Shown here one piece after another: positions 20,315 to 33,000 of a stretch of DNA of 64,000 nt. Source of the stretch: Kentomonas sorsogonicus (taxonomy: Eukaryota; Euglenozoa; Kinetoplastea; Trypanosomatida; Trypanosomatidae); contig JAQOSZ010000009.1 of the NCBI GenBank assembly GCA_030347455.1, positions 62,001 through 126,000 on the forward strand, written 5' to 3'. The notes under the pieces were generated by a model, which worked only from the letters and a program-made list of their open reading frames with translations, did not search any database and had not been told where the DNA came from. The position numbers and the translations under genes were made by a program. Positions within the stretch are counted from its first letter, which is position 1, and the number at the start of each line of letters is the position of its first letter.

Positions 20315-22617
20315 TGTGTGGGTCAGGCTCGGGAGAGAAAGAGACAAAAAAGAAAAAAAGTAATACGTCGCGGGGGGGGGGGGAAGAAAAACACCTTGAA
20401 GAATAGATAGATAGATGCGGCAAAAAAAAAAAAAGCGACATCAAAGAGTAGTTGAGAGAGGTGGTGAATGTTATTGCGTGAGAGGTAGCTGTACGTGACA
20501 TCGGAAAATAAAAATTCGACACGCACGCAAGTAGGAGTATTGCATGAAACGATCGAGCTTCATAACGACATCAGAGGAGATTTTTAAAAAGAAAAATCAA
20601 ACAAAGCTCCGGTGAAACAGGACAGGTTCAGAACAGCGATTCGCTACATCGTTTCAGTTGTTATGTGGCGACAAAGCAGAGCACTATGAATGCTTTGCTT
20701 CAGCTCATCAACAACGACTGAGAAGACTACGCCTCCCTCAATAGCGTATGTGTTCTTCGATAATTTTAACTTTTTTTATTACTTTTTTACACACAGTAGG
20801 AGAGTACGAAATCAATATGCGTCAATACAAAAGAAATTCGGTCAAGGCCATGTTGCGAACGTCGTTTTTCCCCCTTCGATCCTACGTGCTACTATTTCGA
20901 CATTTATAAATTTGGTAATGTTTCGTGTATTTGTTTTTTGTTTGTTTGTTTGTTTGTTTGATTTTTTAGTTCGTTTTCCCCCGCTTGAACCTCGTACCAG
21001 GTTGTTGTTTCTATTTTTCATTCATTCCAAGCTAGCACAGGCTTAATGAAACCTTGCTGGTTTGGTATGTGAATACCGAGCTTCCCCATTGAGACTAACT
21101 CTTTACTTCAACTTACTTCTCTTTCTTTTTGGCTGACGCTCTCCTTTAGCGCTTCTTCTCAGAGACCGCGCAGTTTAAAGGACAGAGTCATCAGACTGTC
21201 TTGAAAGTACCTGGAAAAAAGGGGGGAAAGACTGCGCGTCCCAGCGGTCAAACAAGAAAACAGAAAAGAGAACAGTCTGACGGCAGGAAAAAAAAAGGGG
21301 TTGAAGTGAAGAGGGCCAAGAAAGAGAAATACCAGATCACAGGAGGCGAAGATCTTGAGATTCATGGGGGGGAAAAAAAAGAATGAAAACGAACAGGAGG
21401 AAAAAAAAAAAGAGTGCAGAAAGAAGATAATTGGCAAGTGATATAAGAGGGGTGGGACAGAGAAAGAATGAGGACAAAAAAAAAACTATGTTTTCTTCTT
21501 CATTGTTTTCTTCATTGTATTATTCTTTGTTTAGATTTTTCTATGGCCTTTCGTAGCAAAACAAAATGCGTGTGATTTTTATTTATTTTCTTTAGTGATT
21601 CTCGTTCCATCGAAAAAAAAAATACCCCAAAAAAGAAACAACCAGTTTGGGAAGAAAATAAACATGAAAACGGGAAGAAAGACAGGAGGAAAGAAGAAGG
21701 GAAAAGAACAATGGAGAGAAAACAGTGGAAAGTGATTATATAAAATGAAAATAAAAAAAAACGAAAATAATGTAAATGAGTTGAGAATGAAAAGCTTTAT
21801 ACATCGCGGGTTACAAACTACATATTCGGACCCGGCAAGAGCCTTAGCAAAATTACAGACAACGGAGGACAAAAGAAAGAGGAGAAAGGGAGCACATTTC
21901 CTGGAGAAAAATAAAGGCGAGGGGGATAGCCAAGGAGTGGAGGAGAGGACACTCCTCCTTCAACGGAAGAATATTCTGAGTACATCGCAGGCATAACAGC
22001 AAACCCCGTCTGAATGGAAGAAACATTACGGCCATATGGGAGCGAGAGAGAGAGAGGGAAAGAGCATAGGGAGGACAGGAACGGGAAAAATGAAGGAAAG
22101 GAACTACGGATCTTCCAATAGCCGTGATGAAACACTACCGTTTCGGGGGTGTCACATGATAAAATCACTGGGTATTGCCCGCTCAAAGACTTCCTACGGT
22201 TTCACTTTTCCTTTCATGTTTAAGCATCTAAACTTTTCATTCCGTCTACAACTACGCGAATCCTTCTCCTTCATCTACATCAGTGCTATTGTTTTTGTCC
22301 GGCGTCATTAGTGTGGCATATAACGGAGAAAAAAACGCAAATGCATGCGCTGCTGTACACACTAAAGATATTGAGGTCCTCGGCAAACCCTGGTTCCGCG
22401 ATCATGCTCCTAAAGAAACTAGACGAAAGCGCGTGCGACTTGCGGCGCCCCTCACCTTACGTTCTCCGCGCACGCCCACACGCGTGGTCGTGCATCGGTG
22501 AACGTATGCGTAACCTTCGATAAAATGCTTAATTTTCCTTTCCCTCTTTTTTGTTCCCCCGATGCGGTCAAACAGCGAAAACTGATGGAGAAGATGATGG
22601 CGGCGGGTGCGCGCCGG
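20315..22617. other. Gene-poor intergenic, minus block (2.3 kb)
   Basis: No credible gene on either strand. Most is very AT-rich with long A runs and a GTTT repeat near 20940-20958. The patch 22280-22530 is richer in GC but has no open sense frame. In sense order it is the 3' UTR of the ubiquitin-like gene and the 5' UTR of the DHS prozyme. Confidence 0.5.
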
Positions 22618-23052
22618 TTAGAGCTCCTGCATGCCCTGGAAGTCACGCTTGGTGAGAGAGTTGCGCTTGTTGGGCGACGGCGAGCCGCGCTTCGAGCTGC
22701 TGGCGCGCGTCTGGGAGTTGCGCTGCTGCGGGATCTGGAGGTCGCGCGACTTGGTGGCGGCGGCGGCGCCAGCGCCGGAGCTGGTGGAGCCGCGCTCGAG
22801 CTCGCGCTGGTAGGAGGCCTCGACGAGGCAGCCGGCGGGAGCGAGCAGCACCGTCTGGTGCTCCTTGATGCCGTACTCGTTGATGCGGCGGTTGTCCTCT
22901 AGCCACGAGCGGTTGTAGACGAGGCCCTGCTCGCTAGAGGAGATGGCGGTCACCTTCTTAATGCGCGACTTGAGGGTCTTGACCGTGTCGCTCGGCTCCA
23001 CCTCCACGATGAAGTTCTTCTCGCCGACGACGTGATGAACGAAAATCTTCAT
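22618..23052 (-). CDS. Ubiquitin-like domain protein with basic Ser-rich tail
   Basis: An ATG at 23052 opens 144 aa. Residues 1-72 read as a beta-grasp ubiquitin-like fold: MKIFVHHVVGEKNF, then VEPSDTVKTLKSRIKKVTAI, then a hydrophobic-plus-LEDNRRINEYGI segment and HQTVLLAP. The spacing follows ubiquitin strand for strand. There is no Gly-Gly terminus; the domain runs into a linker and a tail rich in Ser, Arg, Lys and Gln (RGSPSPNKRNSLTKRDF). It therefore is not a conjugated modifier but a protein bearing an integral Ubl domain, perhaps a proteasome or p97 adaptor; the tail could bind nucleic acid or be phosphorylated. It is the first gene downstream of midasin. Confidence 0.8.
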   Translation of the reverse strand: MKIFVHHVVGEKNFIVEVEPSDTVKTLKSRIKKVTAISSSEQGLVYNRSWLEDNRRINEYGIKEHQTVLLAPAGCLVEASYQRELERGSTSSGAGAAAATKSRDLQIPQQRNSQTRASSSKRGSPSPNKRNSLTKRDFQGMQEL

Positions 23053-23201
23053 GATGTCTTCGGAGTGAGAGAGAAAGAAAAATAAAAAGTGATGGCTGCG
23101 AGGGGGAGAGACAGAAAACAGAGTTTTTCTTCAAACGACAGAGAGAAGAAGAGCAGTAGTGCGCGTAAAAAGAGGGGAATGCTTTAACAAATACGTTTAA
23201 T

Positions 23202-23206
<5 letters not shown>

Positions 23207-23282
<76 letters not shown>
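23207..23282. repeat. (GT)n microsatellite, about 37 units
   Basis: An uninterrupted TG/GT repeat, (CA)n on the sense strand. It lies 155 bp upstream of the ubiquitin-like start codon. Confidence 0.95.
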
Positions 23283-23283
<1 letters not shown>

Positions 23284-23740
23284 TTCATTGTGGTATCGAG
23301 GAAAATGAGGAGAGAATGGATGGAAAGAGGGGGTTCGCCAATAATGGCGGTGACGTAAAACAAGAACACGTGAAGCGGAAGCAAGACACAGTAAGTCAAG
23401 GTGGATGGGACTCCACAAAGTTGAAAAGCATCGTGAGCGTTCCCAAATGGGAAGAGACGAGCAGACGAGGGGGATGGGGGAGGAAGAAGCAAAGACGAAG
23501 CAGTTAAATTTTGGGAGCGTAGTCGAGAAACCTCACAGCAACATCGTGCGCAAATATGCATCTTCTCAGTATTTGATTGGGTCAGTTTTGGAGGTGGTTG
23601 TGTTAATTATGTTATCAATGTGTTATTCGAGTAGCATTAGAAAAAAATTGACTAATTAAAAGGGTAAAAAGGAACAGAAAAGATAAATTTAAATTTTTAA
23701 AAAAAAATATTATAGTCGCGGGTTAGAAGTAATGTACAGT

Positions 23741-23768
23741 GTGTGTGTGTGGGGGGGGGGGGGGGGGG
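23741..23768. repeat. (GT)5 followed by G18 run
   Basis: Five GT units pass directly into 18 consecutive G (23751-23768), so the sense strand reads C18 then (AC)5. It lies in the presumed midasin 3' UTR. Confidence 0.95.
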
Positions 23769-24044
23769 ATGTTCTAATCGAATTTCTTTAAAACAATTAT
23801 TACTTGTAAGAAATAAAGGCATCTGAATTGAAATAATCTGATGCCTTCTTATACTCTGTTGATAGTGTAGAAGAGGTACGTCACCATGCGTGATATTCGA
23901 TAGACGTGGTAGGCCGAGTAAAGAGAAAAAAAATGATTATATCATGAGAGAATAAAAGTGGCAGCGCAAAAGTGATGGGCAAAGCTGGCGCCAAGACAAG
24001 AATAAGAAAAAAAAAAAAGAAGGAACGGAAAGTCAGTATCAGTA

Positions 24045-27000
24045 TTACAATCCCGAGTTGAGCATCTCGAACCACTGCCGCATCGCGTCGGCGATGATCG
24101 ACGGCAGGTTCTCGAGGTCGCGCACGACGAGGTAGAAGGGAAAGGGGAAGTCCTCCATGTACAGCTTCATGACAGCCTTACCGCCCGAGAACTCCACCAG
24201 CTGCATGTCCAGCACCGAGTTGGACTGCACCCGCTTCAGCCGCGACTCGCGGTCGGCTTTGAGTCGCCGCATCCGCTCTGCGACGGACAGCCCCTTGAGG
24301 TCCTTGGTCGTCAGCGGCTGCGGCGCCGCAGGGGTGGTGGCGGCGGCTGCAGCGCCGTTCCCCTCCCCTGGCGCGTCACTGGCCCTGATGTCAAGCAAAA
24401 TGAAAACGACCATCTGGTGGTTCTTCTCGGCGCGGCCCAGCAGCGCGCGCAGCTGCGGGCGGTCCTCCGTTATCTGCCCATCGCTGATAATGAACAGCAC
24501 CTGCTGTAGCTGCTCCGTGGTCGAGCGCGTCTGGCCGTACAGCCGCTCCCGCGCCTCGTCCATGTAGTCGAGGGTGCGCTCCAGGAAGAGCCTCATATTC
24601 GTCGATTTCTGCTCAAACGTGATCTCGCTGAACGCACGCGGACCGCTGTCGCCGATGAAGGGCTCCTCCAGCGGGTGCACCACCGCCGGCTCCTTGCCGA
24701 AGCGCACGATGCCGATCTCGCCCACCTCGAGCTGCTGCAGCGCCTTGGCGATGAGCGCGACGGAGCGGCACGAGAAGACCGCCGCGTTGTTGCGCGCCAT
24801 GCTCAGCGAGTCGTCCAGGGCTACCATGATCTGGTACGTCCGCTTGTTGGGCTTCGTGCGGCGCAGCCAGATGCGATCCTTTTTGAACTGCGAGGCGATG
24901 TACGGAATGATGCGCTTCATGTTGAGCCGCTTGCCCGTCTTGTAGTCGCCCTGCAGCTTGTCCGCGAGCGTCGGCGCCAGGATGAGCCGAAGCTGCTCGC
25001 ACAGCTGCTGCGAAAGACCCTGCACCGCCGCCTCCTGCTCCTCCCACAATCGCCGGCCGCGGGCCATCTTCTCATCCGCCTCCGCCGCCGCGGCGTCGTC
25101 GTCCTCCTCCTCGCGCTTCACATCGTCGTTCTCGTCGTCGGACGACGACTCCGGTTTCGCCGTGACGCTGATCTCCTTCTTGCTGCGCTTGCTCTTGGGC
25201 CGCGCGTCCTTGCTCGCCTCGCCGTCTATCATGTCCTTCTGGTCCTCCTCGCGGCGGCGCTTGCGGCGTGTCTCCTGCGGAGCGTCCTCCTCCTGTTTAA
25301 ATCGGTGTTCCTCCGCCTCGTCGTCCTCGTCGTCGTCGCCGTGATCCTTGTCGGCGTCGGTGTCCTCGTCACTGGCTGAAGTCGGCTTTGTCTGGGGTTT
25401 CTGATTGTTGTCCGTCGCAGCCATTCCCTCCTTCTCGCCGTCCTCGTCAAACTGGAAGTCGTCGACCTCGTCCTCCGCGTTCTCGTCGTGCCTGTTCTCC
25501 TGACGCTTATCCTTTTCGCTCTCATCGTTCTTGTCGTCCTTGATGTCGGCGAGTTTGTTGAGGTTCAGCTGCTGGATGTTGTTGTTGTGGCGCTGCAACG
25601 CCTCCTTCACCGCCTTGTATGGGTTGTGCTGAGAGCGGTTGCGCTCCGTGTTGTCCTTGCGCTTGGAGCTCTTCTCCGGCTCCTGGGTGTCCTGCTTCTT
25701 CCAGTTGCGACCAGCGTCGTCCTCTTCCTGCTCATCGCCAGCCTGCTCCTGCTCGGTGCCCGCCGCGTCCTGCTGCTGCTGCTTGGATGGCTTCTCCTTT
25801 TCCTCCTGCTCATTTGTCTTGTTGGTGTCCTCTTGCCCAATCTCATCGTCCTCCTGACCCCCTCGTAGACGTTCTCGTCCAGCCCGTCCTTGGCGGCCCC
25901 GTCGTCGCCGGACTCCCCGTCGTCACGCTCCTCCTCGTTGTCGTCCTCGATGGACTGCTCGCCCTCCAGGCTGCGCTCGTCGTCGGTGGAGGCGTCGTCG
26001 TCCTGGTGCGACGCGCTGCCGTCGCTCTTCTCCTCGTCGGAGCGCTCATCGTCCTTGTCGAGGTCGTCGTCGGTGGCGGACTCCTCCCGGTCCTCGCCGC
26101 TCTGGTCCGACACCTCCGCGCCGGAGTCGCCGTCGTCGTCGTCGTCGTCGTCCATGCCGGGCTCCTGCTCGTCGTCGGCGATGACGTCCTTGTCGGCCCT
26201 GGTCTGCTCCTCCTCCTGCTCCGCGTCCCGGATCTCCTCCGCCTTGTCCTCGAAGCCGCCCGTCTCCTCGTCGGCCTCGTTGTCGTCGTTGAACTCGTCC
26301 TCGGGGACCTCCTGGGCGTCGGCGCCGCCCTCCTCGTCCTCGCTTAGCTCCTGCTGGTCGCCCTTCTCGGTGCGCTGTCGCTTACGGTCCTGCGCCTCGT
26401 CGCCGTCGACGCTGCCCATTTCCTTGTCCGACTCCTCGTCGTCCTCCTCGTCGCCGTCCTCTTCGTCCTCGGAGCGGTTCTCCTTTTCGGCCTGAAAGTC
26501 GGTTTCGACGTCGGCGGCCTTGTCCTCGTCCTCCTCCCCTTTCTTGTCCTTTCGCTCGTCCTGCTCCTGTTGCTCCTTGTCCTTCATGTTCATCAGCTGG
26601 TCCTCGTTTTCGATCTCGTCGGTGACGTCCTTCTCGCCCTCCCCGTCGTCCATGCCGGTTCCCTGCTTCTGCTCCTGCTGTCCGTCGCCTTCCCCATCGC
26701 CGTCCTCCTCGTCCTGGTCCTCTGGCTTGCAGAAACCCTTGGAAATTAGCACGGTGAAGAGGCGAGTGAGTACGAGGCCAAAGCGTGAGTGTGCCGTCAA
26801 CGCATGCAGCATGGCATCACGAATCTGCTCCATCAGCTCCACGACGACGCTCACCTTACCCGACAGCGTGCCGAGAGTGGTTTGATCAAGGATGCCAAAC
26901 GGAATCGCAGTAAGTGAGCTGGCGGAGTCAGCAGCACGAGTGTTGGCGGGATTAGAATCAGAGTCATTGCTGCTGTCGGCACCGCAGCCGCACTGGCGGA

Positions 27001-30000
27001 GCATCGTGTCCAAGGCGCGCTTAGCCTCTTCGAGTTGCGTCATAAAGGAAGAGTACACAGCTGGGGTAGTGGCGGTGTCGTCGTCGTCGCTACTGTCGTT
27101 CTTGTCTGTCTTTTCAGCAGTGGCTTTTCCCGTAGTCTGGCGCTCTTCCTCATCGGTAGACGCAGGATGCGGCATCGCGGTCTCGCGCGTCGCTGTGTCC
27201 ATGACCTTTCTCAAACTCGTGGCGCACGCGACCAGCTGGTCGACTGAGGCAGAGACGCTTTTCGCGGCAGCCGCAGCATCCGCAGTGGATTCTTTCTGGC
27301 TGGTTGCAGTCCTCAGCGCGCGTGAGTTCTGGCACAGGCGCAGCGCAGCGGCTATCTGTGGCGCAACACGGGAGGACGCGGCGGCAGCAAGGATATGATG
27401 TCCAGACTCGCAGAGACCGCGGGTGGCGGCGTGGGTTGCCTCGAGCGCTGTGTGGAGGCTGCTAAGGGCGGCGGCGGCGAGCGGGCGGTGGTGGTGTCCC
27501 TCAGAGCGGCGGAGAGGCTCGTAGCGGATGCACAGCGTCCATAGATTCTGCGTGGCGACGCGTAGCGAGTCGAGTGTGGCGCCGTCACTATTACTGAGGT
27601 GGGAAAATTCGCGCAGCCGGTCAGCCTCCGCGCAGAAGCGTTGCAGCTCACAGCACGTCGACAGCGTCGCATCCAGCACGCGGTTGCCACTAACACTGTC
27701 GCCACCACCGGTGCTCGCGCTGCACAATCCCTGCGCAGAGGCTTCATCGCACGAGAGGTCGGTGGCGTCCGCGACCTTCTCGCCGATTTCGCCCGCCTCC
27801 TCCGACAGAGACATGTGCAGAACACGTAGCGCGTCGATGAGGCGGCTGCAGCTACCGACCGTCTCGGTCATCTCGCTCTCCTTGGCAAAGAGAAACTCCG
27901 CGATACTGCGGGCCCGCTGCACCTGCGCACCTGAGAGGTCGGCGTGCGGTTTGCGCAGCGACTCGCGCATTCGTTGCAGCCAGCGGCCGAAGCGGCTGTG
28001 GCCCGCCGAGGCAGCGAAAGAAAGAGCCACGGCAGCCGCGTTGTCGTCGTGCACCGCGTGGCAGGCGGCGAGAGCCTCCGTGGTGGCAAAGTGCACACTC
28101 CACGCGTCGACGCCGCCCTCGTGCGCCAGCGGAATACCCGACTCGGCGATGGTGTCGAAGAACATCTTGAGTGACCGGATCTTCACCTGCTGCGGGGTCT
28201 TTCCTGTCTGAAGCTGATGAACACGAGCCACGATCTCGTCCGCGGAGGAGGCGAAGAACTCATGGCTCTCGGCGATCCCGCGAAGAGCAGGGGCTGACGC
28301 ATTCTCTTTAGCGTTGTCGTCTTCCTTGGGGGCGGTGGGGGAGGAGCGCTCCAGAGGTTTTCCGCTGCGGCTGCGCTTCTGGCCCTTGGCGGTCCCAGTC
28401 GTGCCCGCCAGCTGCTTCTTGCCCTCTTTGGTGGCGGCAGTCTTCTTCTTTGCTGTCTTGCCGCCGGGCGAGGCGGGGAGAGGGAAACCGAGGGCGGCGT
28501 CGTCGATGCAGCGCTGCTCTTCGGCGCTGATGACGCCCAGGATGGGCGTGCGCAGCACTTCGTCCAGGCTGCCCAGCACACGTGCCATCTTGAGATGTGA
28601 CTTCTCTGCGGTGGCGCGCACGGCGTAGTAGTTGGCGTCCTCCCAGCGCATGATGCGTGTGAACTCGCTGATGTCGTCCTCGATGGCGCCCACCGCGGTG
28701 GCGCGCTGCCGGGCGACCGTCTCCTCGAACTGCTCAAAGAAGGAGGCAATGTGCAGACACAGATGAGCGAGCGGGCTGAAGTAACCCTCGCGAGCGAGCG
28801 CCTCATACCCGAAGGATCGCACCAGCTGCAGACGGGCACCAAAGTCGCCAAAGCACGCGCTCCACAGAAACTCGGTGCACATGTGAAAAGTCGCCTCCAC
28901 CACCGCCGACCGGCCCTTCTCCTCCTCCTCTCCACCGCTCTCCTCGTTTTCCCCACCGCGGCGCCTCGCGTCACCCTCCACGGACAAGTAGCTCTGCAGA
29001 AGGTCATGAAAGCGGAACCACTCATTCGACGCGCGCAGCTCAATCTCGTCACTCTTGGACTTGAAAATGAAGGGCCAGCAGTGGAGCTCGAGACGGCGCC
29101 AGCGCAGCACAAACGAAGAGAGCTCCGTCATGTGCTTCATCAGCGACACCTCGTGTGAGGCGTTGCGCTCCCACTCGTAGCACTCACGCAGCAGAATCTC
29201 CGAGCCCGTCATCACCTTCATCAGGGGCGTCGTGAGAGCGGGCAAGTCGGCCAGACGCGCACCAATCTTACGCGCGCGCTGCAGACAGACCGAGTCGGGG
29301 TACTGGCGGAGCAGGTCATCCGCCGCGGCCAGCAGCGCCTGAAGTGGCTTACTAAACTGGAGCAGCTCCTGAGGATCTGTGTCCCGGAAGATGTTGAAGC
29401 CCTCGACCTTCTTGGTAGCAACCATCTTCTTCTCGGCGGCCGACTTGGCGGCGGCGGCGATGACGGCGTTCCCGCCTGCGTCGTGGCTCGGCTTCGACAT
29501 CTGCGCGGTCAGCACCGACGCGCGGCAGAGGAAGCCGCCGCACAGCAGCTGCTCGTCCGCCGCGGTAAAGTGCCGCAGCACGGTCTCGGTGCCAAAGTGG
29601 TGGAGCTCCGTGGTCAATATGTCGAAGCGCTCGCGGTACGAGTTCAGTAGTAGGGCACAGTCAGGCGCCTCGCGAATGCTGCTATTCGAGGCAAGACGAG
29701 CGTAGAAGTGGGCGTGCGCGCGGACAAGGCGGTGAATGAAGAAGCCGTCGCGCTCCTTGAGAAGTAGGCGCGCGTGACGCGCCATCTGGCGCTGCTCCCC
29801 CGCATCCTGCTCGTCTTCAGCCTCTGCGCGTTCGAGCTGCTTCCTATCGTTGATGTGGTTCTGGTCGTCGTCATCGTCGCCGTCGGCGAGACCCGCGCCG
29901 GCGTCTTCGTCGGGCAGCTTGAACTCGTCCTCGTAGTTGGGCAAGAGCTCCTTCAGGCGGCGCAGCAGCTTCTCGTCGTCGCCCTCGATGGTGAGTGTCT

Positions 30001-33000
30001 TCTCCTTGTACAGCACGGCCATCCTCTCCTCCTCCTGCTCCTGCTCCTCCAGGCGCACCACAAACTCATACACTTGCCGGAAGGCCGCGAAGACGCCCTC
30101 GGCGAAGTTGCGGTCAATCTTGTGTGCGACGTCGCCGCAGAGGACGTCGAGGCAGGCGTTGAGATACAGCAGATGGTGCCGCACCGTCGAACGAGTCAGC
30201 ACCCCGCGCGGAAGAGGGAGCTCCGGTGCGATGGCGAGTGCGTCAGAGCTACCGTTGGTGATTCTGCTGTTGGTGGTCGGAAATTGCAGTAACGAGAGAG
30301 TGTCCTGCAAAGTAAAGAGAGTTTCGGCACTCTGCGCGGCGCTCGACTCGTAGCAGCACGCGCGGACGGCAATTGTGGCAAAAAAGGCAGCCTCGGAGAA
30401 ATTCATGGTGACATCCTCGTAGCCGCCAAACTGGTCCAGCACCTCGCTCACTTCCTGGTACACCAGCTCACTCCACGTGCGTTTCTCACTTGACCGGTGG
30501 TGGCGAGTGGGGGCCGACAGCAGGGAAACCTTGTCGTCGGTGAAAAAGTTCCCGGAGATGTCGTGCAGACGCCGGATCAGCGACGCGTAGCGCTCGCCCG
30601 TGGGGTCAGGCCGCTCGCTGAAGGAGCGCCGCGCCGCCTCCCGCGTGGCCACCTCACGGCGCCGGAAGGCATCGAGATCACCCAAACACTGTGTGGAGAG
30701 GCGCTGCATCATCATACTCTCAGACCACTCAAAGGCGCGCTGCAGGCGGTCTAGCAGGGCAGTCTCGTCGTCGCACGTCGCGATTTTGCACTTGAGCGCA
30801 AGCATGGGGTCGATGGGGCTCTGCGGGATCAGCAGGCGGCACTTGAGCAGCCAGATGAGCGCAATGGGCAACAACACATCGCCGTCGGGGCAATTCAGCA
30901 GGGTGACAATACTCTCGATAAGATGGCGGTTCGCCTCCAGCAGTGGCGTCGGCGCGGAGGCCTCCGACGTGGTGGACTCTGCAGCAGGAAGACCCAGCAC
31001 AGTAGTAGCGTCCAGCGAGGCGGTAGCGGCCAGACCAGGGAAGCAGTGAAGTAGCATGTGCGCCACCTCCGACCGCGAAACGGACGCCCAGTCGGGAAGC
31101 AGCGTCGTCGAACTCTGCGGCAGCACGGCGCAGCACGCCTGGAAGCCGCTGAGTGCCAGAAGGTGGTCGCTGCCCGCGCTCCCGATGGAGGACACCGTCA
31201 CACGAGAGGCATATCGCAAGCACGCCGTAGCCGCGGCCGCCCAGCTTCCCGGAAAGGCGTGGCGGATGCCGTCGAGGCCAAAGTAGCTGACAAAGTGGCT
31301 CACGAGCACCGGAATGAACTCCTCGAAGATGGCCAGTGCGTCCTGGTGGTTCGCGGGCACGGCGATGACGGCCTGCCATAGTGTCGTCTCAAACGGGGCG
31401 AAGAAGCGCATCACGTCAGAGTACTGCTTCACAAACGCGCGGGCCTGCAGCTGCACAGATTCGACCGCCCTTGGTGATGTCTCGGAGGAAGAAGAAGAAG
31501 AGGCCCGAAGTTGCAGCAACGACTGCAAGAGGGAGAACTCGGCGCGGAAAGCGGCTGTTTCTTGAAAAGCCCGAAGTTTCTGCTTGCCCAAAGTGGACGT
31601 GCGGCCGTCTTGCGACGCAGCGACGGTCCCTGCCAGCATCCATTTCTGGAGCGACTGTCGTTCCTCAGCGGTGGTAACGTGCGGCCGCGCAATAAACGGA
31701 CTGAGCGCCGATTCCCCAAGCGCCGCAGCGGACGAGCCCGCAAAGGAGAGTCCTACATACGCGATGACGGCGTCCTGCAGCTCCACCAGCGATGCCGCCA
31801 GACTCTCCAGCAGGCGGCGCTCCTCGTCCTCCTCCTGCTTAGGTCTAGGCACGAACGAGTCGCCCTCAGAACTGGATAGGAGGTCGTTCACGGCCGTTCG
31901 AAGAAGCAGCAGGTAGGTAACAGAGACAACGAAGCCGCCCGAGTGCAGGGAAATACGGTTGGTGCTCACATGCTGCACAAAGTAGCTCGTGTATTTGATA
32001 ACCGTTTGCGCATGGGAGGGGTAGTGCGTCTGGCGCAGGTAGTGCAGCGTCGCTGCCAGGGCCGCCTGTGTCTTGGCGTTCACCGCCATCGAGTCACTCA
32101 CGTTACACCGCTCCGCTGCGGCAGCCGCGAGGGCGAGGGAGTCGCGACGAGGGCCGACGGTCGACAGCGCGTTGCACATCAGCTGCCGGTACCTGTCACC
32201 AGAAGAACCGCTGAGGGACACGCATGCAGGGGTCGTGCTAAGGAGCAACAGCATGTTGCGCACATCCACGTCTGTGTCACTTTGACTGGAGTTCTCGGGT
32301 TGCAAGCGAGTGATGGCTGCGTCCAGTATGTGCCGACGCGGTTCCACCAGACCGACTGCTGCGGGTCCGTCGTACGCCTGCTCGAGCAGACACCGAAAAA
32401 CGACATCAGCCAGTTCAAAATCAAGGCTAGACGAGAGCGGTCGTGCTGGATTGATGAAAAACGCAGCACGAGCCGTCATGGCGAGAATCGGCAACAGTGT
32501 CCGGCGGGCCCTCCTGCTGAGTAGTGCGCAGCGCTGGGTCACCGACATGTCAATGTCGTCCGCCACCAGCGTCCCTGTCGGGAAGCGCAACGCCTCAATC
32601 ACGTCGGCGAGCGGGGGATAGTGCCGCAGAAGCAGTTCCTCAGCGTGCGTGCTCTGCTCGGCGCTGCTCCGAACAGTCTCTTCTAGGAGCTGTAGCATCT
32701 CCTCCAGACGAGTCCGCCACGCGCCTCCGCGGTTTTGAAGGTAGCAGTGGTTCAGTGCCTTGAACAGCCACGACGTGGTCATAGCAGCACCATTTTCCTC
32801 CTCCGCTTCCCCGTCCGCGCCGCCGTCGAGGACCATCTTTGCGGCTCGAAGCAGCGTAAAGACATTGGGGGCACCAAACGACAGCGCGTCGCCCATCCGA
32901 GAAGACGCCGGCTGCTGCGGGTCCGCACCACCAAAGGCAGCCTCCACAAAATTGCGGTGAAATTCCGTCACGGTCGCTAGGCTGTTCATCGACCCTGAAA

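Larger units (their letters stand above)
23053..24044. other. Intergenic, minus block (1 kb), repeat-rich
   Basis: No gene. It holds a 75-bp (GT)n tract, a shorter (GT)5 joined to an 18-base G run, and AT-rich sequence that is the midasin 3' UTR. Confidence 0.5.

Noticed and set aside
25619-26347. Long plus-strand open frames antisense to midasin
   Set aside because: They mirror the GAN/GAC-rich acidic stretch and are Ser- or Leu/Val-only text, so they are shadows.
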